From NCBI GenBank assembly GCA_021788565.1, contig JAJYKO010000110.1:1-10560 (forward strand): a DNA stretch of 10,560 nucleotides. Direction: 5' to 3'. Origin of the DNA: Chloroflexota bacterium. Lineage in GTDB: Bacteria > Chloroflexota > UBA6077. Below are positions 1 through 5,981 of this stretch, piece after piece. The notes under the pieces were generated by a model that worked only from the letters and a program-made list of their open reading frames with translations, did no database searches and was not told the origin of the DNA. Position 1 is the first letter of the stretch. Each line of letters starts with the position of its first letter. The position numbers and the translations under genes are program-made.

Positions 1-140
1 TCAACGCGGCCCTCGTGTTTCACTTCAAACGTTGCCAGATGGCACGACCGCAAGCCCTCCGGTTGCTCCCCTAGCTTCAGCTTATCTCCAGCATCCTGCT
101 CAATCCGTGCACCTCGCGCGCGGCTCCCATCCGAATGTTT
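1..140 (-). other. weak open frame running off the left edge
   Basis: On the minus strand a frame stays open from just after a TAG (141-143) to base 1, about 46 codons, and reads beyond the window. The residues nearest the edge include FEVKHEGRV, which looks protein-like. There is no ATG or GTG near its beginning; the first ordinary alternative start is a TTG at 53-51, with a GGAGG only two to three bases upstream. It could be the first codons of a leftward gene, a decayed gene, or chance. I do not recognise it, and only sequence to the left of the window would decide. Confidence 0.2.
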
Positions 141-250
141 CTAGCCAACTTGGGCTATTCCATCATACCTCCCCCTGATGCACGATTCCTGCCGCACTTG
201 TTGGTTATCCGAGACGATGAGTGCCACGTTTCGGCAAGTGGAGGTCACCA

Positions 251-670
251 ATGGCTGATTGGCATCGGGAGAAGGTATCCGAGGACAAAGCCCGGCTCAG
301 GGCAATGCTCGTTAAATTCCACCGAGTCACCCGGCGCGCGAATGCCTGGGAGGAAGATAGCGAGTTCGCGGCCATCCCCACACCCCCCGAGCTTTTCCCT
401 GGAGAGCCCGCCAGGGGCCTGATGAGATCATGCCTTACGCTGTCTATGCGTGGTCAGATGCTTCAGGCAATACACGGCGCAGACGGTGCGGCGCGCGCCG
501 AGGCGCTGGCGAAGGCCTTTTCTGCCTACATGCTCATCCGGGGCCGCGCCCCGGCTACCGCGAGGGCCACGGCGGACCTGGCCCTGATGCCAGAGGAGCC
601 CGTGACTGGGGAGCGAGGTGTTCGCTCGGAGTCTCAGCGTGGCCGCAAGCGACGTAGCGCCGGAAAGTAG
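251..670 (+). CDS. orphan hypothetical protein, 139 aa
   Basis: I do not recognise a family. The ATG at 251 is chosen over an in-frame upstream start at 221 because GGAGG at 240-244 sits six bases before it, an ideal Shine-Dalgarno. The protein has a charged N-terminus (MADWHREKVSEDKARLRAM), a proline-rich stretch near residues 40-50, an alanine-rich probably helical region at about 70-110, and a basic tail rich in Arg, Ser and Lys. There is no signal peptide or membrane segment. Codons in the middle strongly favour G or C at the third position, which supports real coding. It is convergent with the next gene, its stop lying 19 bases from that gene's stop. Soluble and possibly nucleic-acid associated because of the basic tail, but this is only a guess. 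Confidence 0.5.
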   Translation: MADWHREKVSEDKARLRAMLVKFHRVTRRANAWEEDSEFAAIPTPPELFPGEPARGLMRSCLTLSMRGQMLQAIHGADGAARAEALAKAFSAYMLIRGRAPATARATADLALMPEEPVTGERGVRSESQRGRKRRSAGK

Positions 671-689
671 GGGCCTTGGAGACGCGCAG

Positions 690-1280
690 CTAGCGACCCA
701 TTACGATTAGCCCGCTCCAGCCTGCCCAGTCATAGTCAGGGGATGCATGGGGAGATGTGCTGAACACCAGGGTCACCCATTCCCCGCCAAAGTGACTCAA
801 GTCGACGGCTACATCAACCCAGCGTCTCTGAGAGGCGTCGTGCTTGGGATCGATGTACTGGGAAAACAGCGCGTCACTCTCCGCTCGCCTTGCCGCCTTG
901 TCCCAGTGCTTAACGTGCACATCGAAGTCGACCCCATCCCCAGGCTTGCTCCACGCCTCGGGTTGAATGGCGATACCAAACCGCAGAGATGCTGACTCAG
1001 CTGGAAGCAGGAGCGAGAAAGACGCTGACGAGGGCGGGTGCATGAAGAGGACCTTCCTGGTGTCGCCGTTGATCGTGAAGCTCCTGTTGGCGATGTAGTC
1101 ATCCAGGCGCGCCCCGATCGGCGTTTCATAGGCCACCTGCACGGTTTCGCTTGATCCTACTAGATCGATCTGTAACGGCGCTGTGGCCGCCGCGGGCTTG
1201 ACGAAGGGTACGCCGAAGAGTATCCCGACCGCCGTTCCAGCCATGATCGCCAGTAGCCACTTCTTGATCTCAGTGATCAT
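690..1280 (-). CDS. membrane-anchored beta-rich protein, co-translated with the histidine kinase
   Basis: A 196-residue protein with a short basic N-terminus (MITEIKKW), one hydrophobic segment at about residues 8-28, then a region with many short beta-type strands and no further membrane helix. It is therefore probably anchored by its N-terminus with the rest outside the cytoplasm. The segment VLFMHPPSSASFSLLLP (77-93) and the C-terminal pattern W-VDVAVDLS-G-W-LVF-DWAGW (154-188) resemble jelly-roll or carbohydrate-binding-like domains appended to membrane proteins of Chloroflexota and Actinobacteria; this is from memory of the pattern, and no function is established. Its ATG overlaps the TGA of the kinase gene (ATGA, 1277-1280), so translation is very likely coupled. 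It could be a sensor or accessory partner of the kinase, which has no membrane part of its own. It ends with TAG at 692-690. Confidence 0.75.
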   Translation of the reverse strand: MITEIKKWLLAIMAGTAVGILFGVPFVKPAAATAPLQIDLVGSSETVQVAYETPIGARLDDYIANRSFTINGDTRKVLFMHPPSSASFSLLLPAESASLRFGIAIQPEAWSKPGDGVDFDVHVKHWDKAARRAESDALFSQYIDPKHDASQRRWVDVAVDLSHFGGEWVTLVFSTSPHASPDYDWAGWSGLIVMGR

Positions 1281-2947
1281 TGCTGCTCCGAGCAGGCCGG
1301 CGCATGCAGGGTTGTGTCCGCACGATGCCGCGTTCTCCCTGTGGCGTGGCGAGCCTCGGACCCCGGCGAAATTGGCATCGAGAAGCTAAAACTGCTGCCC
1401 TTCTCGACTTCACTCTCCACCCAGATCTTGCCGCCGTGGGCCTCCACCATGCTCCGGGTTGTATATAGCCCCAGCCCCAAACCTTCATGATGACTTCCGT
1501 GCTGACCAACTCTTCGGAAGCGCTGAAATAGGTGTGACTTCTCGTCGGGGGGTATGCCAGGCCCCGAATCGGTTATCGTGGTCACGACCTCGCCATCTCG
1601 CGCTTCGAAAGTGACGGCTACCTCGGTGTCTGGCGTAGAGTACTTGAGTGCATTCATCAGCAGATTTACCATTATTCGCTCCAGACGATCCGGGTCGGCC
1701 AGCGCCTTGGGCAAAGTCCGCGGTGGGACCACGCGAATGCGTTCGGTTTGTATCACCCCGCCCAGCCGCACTAGCAGGTCCAATACAAAGGAGTGAAGAT
1801 CCAAAGCTGCTTGCCTTAGGCGCAACTGACCCGACTCATGCCCTGCCGAATCCACGAGGTCCTCAATCATGACGTTGAGCCGTTGTACCGCGACGGATAT
1901 CGCGTCGACGTTCTTCAACGCCAGCGCACTGGTGCTGGCTTCCGCGAGCAGCTGCTTGAGCACTTCGGTGTGTACCCGAATAACCATCAGCGGCGATCGC
2001 AGATCGTGCGAAACCCTGTACAGAACGTCATCCCGCTGCTCCTGGAGCTGGTGCAGTTCCGTGATGTCGGTGAAAATCACCACGGCACCTAGCAGCTCCC
2101 CACCCAATCCAATGATCGGGGCCGCGCTGGCGGAGATCCAGCGAGTCCGGCCGTCCGGAGGATGGGACCTCATGACCACACCAAGGACCGTCTTTCCCTG
2201 GAGCGCCAGGTGGACAGGCGCGTCTTCCGGTGAAAATGGCTCGCCGTCGGGCCTCTCAAGATTCAGCATGGCCATGCGTTCATTCACGGCGAGAGTGAGG
2301 TCTTCCGGACGGAGGCCGGTTACTCTCAAGACGGCGGCGTTCAGCCGAACAACGTTTCCATCGGTGTCGAAGATTCCCACCCCGTCCGGCATCGAGGCGA
2401 AAGTAGCGTCGAGTTCGGCGGCTCGCCTGCCCATCTCCCGAAGGAGCCGGCTCTCTTCCTCCTCCGCCGTCTCGTGGGGTGAGATGTCCACGACGAATCC
2501 TCTGAAGCCGGCGGGACGGCCATCGACCACGGTTCGGCTGATGGAGACCACAACGGGGAACTTGGCTCCGTCCTGCCTCAAAGCCAGGTACTCTTCGGAA
2601 TGGCTTTCCCCGAGTTGGAGCACCCGTTGCAGGTTCTCGGACGCTCGCTCGCGTTGCCACGGGGCCACCATTGACAGTATGCGCAGCCCCTGTGCGAGAT
2701 CCTCTTGAGTGTACCCGAACTTCTCGAGACCAGCCTGATTCACGAAGGTGACCCGACCCGACAGGTCCAGCTCGAAGACGGTCTCCGGCAGCGAGTTGGC
2801 CAGCTCCATGTGGCTCTTTTCGCTCTCGCGGAGCGCAGCCTCCGCACGCCTATGCTCGGATTCTGCGTCACTCAGGTGCGCTATCTGGAGGCGAAGGGTG
2901 CGCAGTTCTTCGAGAAGTTGTTCCCTGGACTTCATCACATCATCCAT
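1277..2947 (-). CDS. soluble PAS-PAS sensor histidine kinase
   Basis: A 556-residue two-component sensor kinase that autophosphorylates on histidine and passes phosphate to a response regulator. Order: N-terminal coiled coil (about 6-48); PAS domain 1 (about 50-160) ending in a PAC-like FRGFVVDIS; PAS domain 2 (about 178-298) ending in VVIFTDITE; HisKA dimerisation helix with phospho-acceptor H314 in VSHDLRSPL; HATPase with N box NALKY (N432), G1 DSGPGIP (460-466), F box FQRF and G2 GLGLGLY. All catalytic boxes are intact. There is no transmembrane segment, so it is cytosolic and may sense redox, a small ligand or the coupled membrane protein. The start at 2947 has no clear Shine-Dalgarno; ATG at 2935 is an alternative. 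It is divergent from two response regulators, its likely partners. The last 25 or so residues form a polar, His/Arg-rich tail. Confidence 0.93.
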   Translation of the reverse strand: MDDVMKSREQLLEELRTLRLQIAHLSDAESEHRRAEAALRESEKSHMELANSLPETVFELDLSGRVTFVNQAGLEKFGYTQEDLAQGLRILSMVAPWQRERASENLQRVLQLGESHSEEYLALRQDGAKFPVVVSISRTVVDGRPAGFRGFVVDISPHETAEEEESRLLREMGRRAAELDATFASMPDGVGIFDTDGNVVRLNAAVLRVTGLRPEDLTLAVNERMAMLNLERPDGEPFSPEDAPVHLALQGKTVLGVVMRSHPPDGRTRWISASAAPIIGLGGELLGAVVIFTDITELHQLQEQRDDVLYRVSHDLRSPLMVIRVHTEVLKQLLAEASTSALALKNVDAISVAVQRLNVMIEDLVDSAGHESGQLRLRQAALDLHSFVLDLLVRLGGVIQTERIRVVPPRTLPKALADPDRLERIMVNLLMNALKYSTPDTEVAVTFEARDGEVVTTITDSGPGIPPDEKSHLFQRFRRVGQHGSHHEGLGLGLYTTRSMVEAHGGKIWVESEVEKGSSFSFSMPISPGSEARHATGRTRHRADTTLHAPACSEQQ

Positions 2948-2956
2948 AGCCAGCCT

Positions 2957-2985
2957 AATCTAGCATGTCTTTCTTCGGCAGTCGA
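2957..2985 (-). promoter_or_regulatory. candidate promoter of the histidine kinase operon
   Basis: Read on the minus strand, TCGACT (2985-2980), a 17-base spacer and TAGATT (2962-2957) resemble a sigma-70 type -35 and -10. Transcription would begin near 2950, only a few bases before the ATG at 2947. This fits the absence of a clear ribosome binding site and implies a nearly leaderless message. It is prediction by eye only. Confidence 0.4.
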
Positions 2986-3080
2986 GAGTGCGCGCGGTTG
3001 CTGACCTGGCATCCGCGGCGAATGCACCGAAAATGGCGTCACCGCGTTCCCTTTGCCGATGCCAGTTTCTCCAAGAGTAA

Positions 3081-3093
3081 AGTAAACGTTACT
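3081..3093. repeat. small inverted repeat, possible operator
   Basis: AGTAAACGTTACT has perfect five-base arms (AGTAA/TTACT) around a three-base centre, and a further direct AGTAA lies immediately upstream (3076-3080). It sits between the two divergent two-component transcription units, about 30 bases upstream of a TATATT. OmpR-type regulators usually bind direct repeats, so the tandem AGTAA copies are as interesting as the palindrome. No binding is shown. Confidence 0.3.
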
Positions 3094-3148
3094 ATTGTCC
3101 TCAGGTTGCGGCGGCCTGTGATATATTGTCGCTGGACCTTGAGCTAGT

Positions 3149-3172
3149 CCACGGCTCCTGGCCCGGCCGTGG
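3149..3172 (+). other. hairpin in the response-regulator leader
   Basis: CCACGGC (3149-3155) pairs perfectly with GCCGTGG (3166-3172) around a ten-base loop. It would lie in the leader RNA of the first response regulator if transcription starts near the AT-rich element at 3122. No U run follows, so it is not an intrinsic terminator. Confidence 0.4.
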
Positions 3173-3207
3173 CAGCAGTCATTGCCGTCCCACTCAAATC
3201 GCGTTTT

Positions 3208-3226
3208 GCTGGCCATGGTGGCCGGC
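3208..3226 (+). other. second leader hairpin
   Basis: GCTGGCCA (3208-3215) pairs with TGGCCGGC (3219-3226) across a three-base loop, eight pairs including one G-U. It lies about 90 bases before the first response-regulator start. It lacks a following U run; the nearest T run, at 3271, is too far away for a standard terminator. Confidence 0.4.
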
Positions 3227-3317
3227 ACAGATGGAGAGCCTCCCGGTGCCGTACACAGATCTTCGCGGTTTTTTAGCTGCCTGTACCTGCGACCCAGCCG
3301 GTGTCTGAGGTGATTGC

Positions 3318-4025
3318 ATGAAGATTTTGATCATCGACGACGATCGACAACTTGTCGATGCTCTATCTACCGGCTTCCAGCTCCAGTGGAAGGATGTTGA
3401 GGTGATGTCCGCTGCGGACGGCGAGGTAGGGCTGGCGCTTTTCCGCGATCGGCTGCCCGAGGTAGTCCTCCTTGACATCGGGCTGCCGGCCAGGAATGGG
3501 TTCGATGTCCTGCAGGAGATTCGCCGTGTGTCGGATGTTCCGGTGATCGTTCTTTCGGCGCGCGGACAGGAGGCCGATCAGGTCAGAGGCCTTGAGTTGG
3601 GCGCCGACGACTATGTGGTCAAGCCGTTCGGGTACATGGCTTTGATTGCCCGGATCAAGGCGGTGCTCAGGAGGGCCGAGATGTCGCCTCCAATCAGGTC
3701 GGCATCCGACTTTGTGTCAGGGGATCTTACGATCAACTTCGAGGACGCCACTGTTACCCTTCGCGGCAAACCTGTGCGCGTGACCCCCCTCGAGTACAAG
3801 CTTCTCTGCCAATTAGTGCGAAACCAGGGTCGAGTCGTGCCCCATGAGACTCTCATCAACCGAATCTGGGGTGAGGAGTACGGTGCGACGACCGACCATC
3901 TGAAGGTGTTCGTCAGCCGGCTCCGCTCCAAGATCGAGATGGAAGATAGCCCGCACCTGATTGAGACAGAGCGCGGTCTTGGGTACAAGTTTGCCGGACC
4001 TCAGGAGAGGCCTCAGCGGTCCTGA
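3318..4025 (+). CDS. OmpR/PhoB-family response regulator (intact receiver)
   Basis: A 235-residue DNA-binding response regulator. The receiver domain (about 1-120) has the acidic pair D8/D9, phospho-acceptor D53 in LLDIGLP, switch Ser S80 in VLSAR, aromatic switch Y99 and conserved Lys K102 in VVKPF. The winged-helix effector domain (about 130-228) carries TPLEYKLL, DHLKVFVSRLRSKIE and RGLGYKF, typical of the OmpR/PhoB class. ATG at 3318 is preceded by TGAGGTGA at 3306-3313. It lies 370 bases from the divergent histidine kinase, its likely phosphodonor, and 84 bases upstream of a paralogous regulator. Targets are unknown; the kinase promoter region or the adjacent redox genes are plausible. 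Confidence 0.95.
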   Translation: MKILIIDDDRQLVDALSTGFQLQWKDVEVMSAADGEVGLALFRDRLPEVVLLDIGLPARNGFDVLQEIRRVSDVPVIVLSARGQEADQVRGLELGADDYVVKPFGYMALIARIKAVLRRAEMSPPIRSASDFVSGDLTINFEDATVTLRGKPVRVTPLEYKLLCQLVRNQGRVVPHETLINRIWGEEYGATTDHLKVFVSRLRSKIEMEDSPHLIETERGLGYKFAGPQERPQRS

Positions 4026-4095
4026 TATCCTGGGCTGGGCTACGCGTTCCAGCCGTGGCGCATCAATCGCGAGCCAGAGCTGCCCCTATGACAGG

Positions 4096-4112
4096 AAAGG
4101 AGGTTCGAGACG
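4096..4112 (+). promoter_or_regulatory. strong ribosome binding site placed on an ACG codon
   Basis: AAAGGAGGT at 4096-4104 is a near-perfect anti-Shine-Dalgarno match. With the optimal spacing it points to ACG at 4110-4112, directly followed by the receiver's first residues KVLLVNDD. An ATG at 4088 lies upstream of this site in another frame and reads only 14 codons. The site therefore argues that ACG, or an ATG mutated to ACG, is the true start of the second regulator. Confidence 0.6.
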
Positions 4113-4817
4113 AAAGTCCTGCTTGTCAATGACGATCCTGCACTCGTTGATTCTCTTGTGGTCGGACTCCAGTTCCACTGGCCGTCCTCGACTGTCGTCC
4201 ATACGTCGGATGCCGGCGCAGGGGTGAAATCGTTGCTTGAACACGCTCCTGATCTGGTGGTAGTTGACTCCGATCTGCCCGACGGTTCTGCCTTTCGGGC
4301 TCTGAACGAGATCCGTGCTGCATCCACGGTTCCGGTGATCGCGTTGGTGGCTGATGGGAACGAAGATGCCGTGGCCAAGTCGCTCAATGAGGGTGCAGAC
4401 ACCTGTGTGTCCAAGCCGTTCGGCCTGCTCGTGCTGATCGCCCGTACCAAGGCGTTGCTGAGGCGGGCTCGCTCTCGCCCCGACTATGGGGACGCCGATT
4501 TCGTTTGTGGGGACCTCACGATGGATTTCGTCGGCCGGACCGTCACTCGCGGCGGTGCTCGCGTGAAGCTGACCCCTACGGAATACAAGGTGCTGTATCA
4601 CCTGGTGCGCAATGCAGGGCGGGTGACCACAAAGGAGTCGTTGTCGCGCATGCTCTGGGATGAAGAACGTGCTTCGGCAGGCGACCACCTGAAGGTCTTC
4701 ATCTGCCGGCTTCGAGCGAAGATAGAACCTGAGGACGGGACCAGATTGATTATGACCGAGCGGAGCCGGGGATACCGCTTCGTGGTGCCTAACGGCGCCC
4801 CGCGTGCCTCCGCCTAG
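4110..4817 (+). CDS. second OmpR-family response regulator, degenerate receiver, ACG start
   Basis: Counted from the ACG at 4110 the protein has 235 residues, exactly the length of its upstream neighbour, and it aligns with that protein without gaps. The first ordinary start in frame, GTG at 4158, would remove the first beta strand and the acidic pair D8/D9. Phospho-acceptor D53 (VVDSDLP) and K102 (VSKPF) remain. The switch Ser/Thr is V80 (VIALVAD) and the switch aromatic residue is C99 (ADTCVSKPF), so phosphorylation-driven activation may be altered or lost. The winged-helix domain is complete (TPTEYKVL, DHLKVFICRLRAKIE, RGYRFVV). The pair looks like a tandem duplication in which the second copy diverged. 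It could be an atypical regulator, a heterodimer partner, or a gene that has lost its start and is decaying, although the downstream frame is fully open. Confidence 0.8.
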   Translation, partial: TKVLLVNDDPALVDSLVVGLQFHWPSSTVVHTSDAGAGVKSLLEHAPDLVVVDSDLPDGSAFRALNEIRAASTVPVIALVADGNEDAVAKSLNEGADTCVSKPFGLLVLIARTKALLRRARSRPDYGDADFVCGDLTMDFVGRTVTRGGARVKLTPTEYKVLYHLVRNAGRVTTKESLSRMLWDEERASAGDHLKVFICRLRAKIEPEDGTRLIMTERSRGYRFVVPNGAPRASA

Positions 4818-4861
4818 TCTTCTCCACCTGTCCAATCACCCGCGGTTTTGGTTGCCCCATG

Positions 4862-4898
4862 ACGGCCGCGCCACCGCCTACTCGGCTCGACCGGCCGT
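4862..4898. repeat. long-loop inverted repeat at convergent gene ends
   Basis: ACGGCCG (4862-4868) and CGGCCGT (4892-4898) are perfect complements around a 23-base loop, in the short space where the second regulator and the ferric-reductase gene end facing each other. It might help end transcription from either side, but there is no T run and the loop is long, so I do not call a terminator. Confidence 0.25.
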
Positions 4899-5981
4899 AC
4901 GCTGTAGATTCTCACGCGGAGCGGCCTTCTTCTTCGCTACAGTGAAACGCCTGATGGTCAGCATCAGCACTATGACGCCCGTGCTCAGATACATGCCCCA
5001 TGCCCACGGCATACTGCTGTCCGTCCCAGCCATTATCCCGTGCGCCAGCCCCATGATGTAAGCCGCGAAGCTCATGTAGTGAATTGCCCTCCAGGTTTTG
5101 TATCCGAGTTGCTTTCGTATGTATGAGCTGGCGGTTACGAGGACCAGCAGGTAGAAGGCGATTATTCCCATCGCGGTCCAGAATGGGCGGTAAGGCAGGT
5201 TTATCGGTATCAGGATCTGAGGCAACGTGAACCCAATGTATTGGTCGCCGAGAAGTGAGAGCCCGTGGATGGCCAGCAGCCCCATCGCCAGAAGTGCCGT
5301 GAATTCGTGCAGGTCGAAGGATCGCCATCGGGCTACCAGCGCGTCCATGATCCGAGTGTTCACTGCGAGCCCGAGTACTACGTTCAGGAATAGCATCAGA
5401 TAGGCACTCAACCCAGCCGCTCTGGAGATGTACCAGAATGTGTGGTCGACCTGCTGAGATGCCGGCGCGGTGGTGACCTGAGCGGACGGGGAGGCCAGTT
5501 GCGCGGGAACCTGGCCCGCTAAGTTGAGCAGCAGGCCGCCGGAGTTGTCTACCGAGAAATTCCCGCTGAGCTGAGTCGTGCCGCCAGTGTCCGACATGGA
5601 GATGGATCCGGTCCCATCGGAGCTGATCTGCCCGGAGGCGTTTCCGTTCACGGAGGCTCCGCTCGGCCCGCTCAGGGTGAACTGGCCCGCTAGGTCGGTC
5701 ACTCGTTGCGAACGCCGGCCGTCCTCCCCGAGGCCCCCGCTTCCTCCCCCCCGCGAGAAATGTACGCCCACAGCCTGAAGCGTAACGTCAAGGTGGTACC
5801 CACTGCCGTCGGTCGAGTCGGTGGAGAGCAGAAGAAGTGGAACGCTCTGGCTCTGGTCGACTTGGGCGCTGCCCTGCATCTGAATCGAGACCTGGCCAGA
5901 TTGGCTCGCGGCGCTCGCGGCGGCTGGCACCAGCAAAATAGCGGCGACCACCAGGGCTACCGTCAGAAGCCTACGAAGCAT
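4878..5981 (-). CDS. ferric-reductase-like bis-heme membrane protein with secreted N-terminal domain
   Basis: 367 residues. A signal peptide (about 1-25, ending AASAASQ) is followed by a Gly/Ser/Asp-rich, strand-rich domain (about 28-175) of unknown fold. A five-helix ferric reductase-like transmembrane domain follows (helices near 182-206, 228-246, 265-286, 298-318 and 328-345). H225 and H239 face H301 and H314, the spacing of two bis-histidine hemes in the FRD/NOX/MsrQ superfamily. There is no C-terminal FAD/NAD(P)H domain, so electrons must come from a partner. Start ATG 5981 has AAGGAG eight bases upstream, inside the 3' end of the ApbE gene, which it overlaps by 11 bases. Inferred role: passing electrons across the membrane to an extracellular acceptor. 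An SGAS tetrapeptide (107-110) in the secreted domain resembles the end of flavinylation motifs, but only weakly. The basic C-terminus is presumably cytosolic. Confidence 0.87.
   Translation of the reverse strand: MLRRLLTVALVVAAILLVPAAASAASQSGQVSIQMQGSAQVDQSQSVPLLLLSTDSTDGSGYHLDVTLQAVGVHFSRGGGSGGLGEDGRRSQRVTDLAGQFTLSGPSGASVNGNASGQISSDGTGSISMSDTGGTTQLSGNFSVDNSGGLLLNLAGQVPAQLASPSAQVTTAPASQQVDHTFWYISRAAGLSAYLMLFLNVVLGLAVNTRIMDALVARWRSFDLHEFTALLAMGLLAIHGLSLLGDQYIGFTLPQILIPINLPYRPFWTAMGIIAFYLLVLVTASSYIRKQLGYKTWRAIHYMSFAAYIMGLAHGIMAGTDSSMPWAWGMYLSTGVIVLMLTIRRFTVAKKKAAPRENLQRTAGRAE

Larger units (their letters stand above)
2948..3317. other. divergent intergenic region between kinase and first response regulator
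   Basis: 370 bases without a convincing gene. It holds the candidate kinase promoter at the left end, an inverted repeat AGTAA-ACG-TTACT at 3081-3093, an AT-rich TATATT at 3122-3127 that could be a -10 for the rightward genes (no well-spaced -35 is evident), two hairpins at 3149-3172 and 3208-3226, a run of six T at 3271-3276, and the Shine-Dalgarno TGAGGTGA at 3306-3313. A 25-codon frame (3231-3308) ends inside that Shine-Dalgarno. Confidence 0.6.

Noticed and set aside
1869..2708. Long plus-strand open frame (279 codons)
   Set aside because: It lies entirely antisense inside the histidine kinase; its translation is Ser/Arg-rich with no motif, while the minus strand shows all kinase boxes.
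3208..3276. Hairpin plus later T6 as an attenuator
   Set aside because: The T run starts about 45 bases after the stem, too far for intrinsic termination.
4033..4054. GGCTGG/CCAGCC inverted repeat between the two regulators
   Set aside because: Six pairs with a ten-base loop and no T run; too weak for a terminator and plausible by chance in GC-rich sequence.
4086..4835. Minus-strand open frame of 249 codons
   Set aside because: Antisense to the second response regulator; its translation has no domain features.
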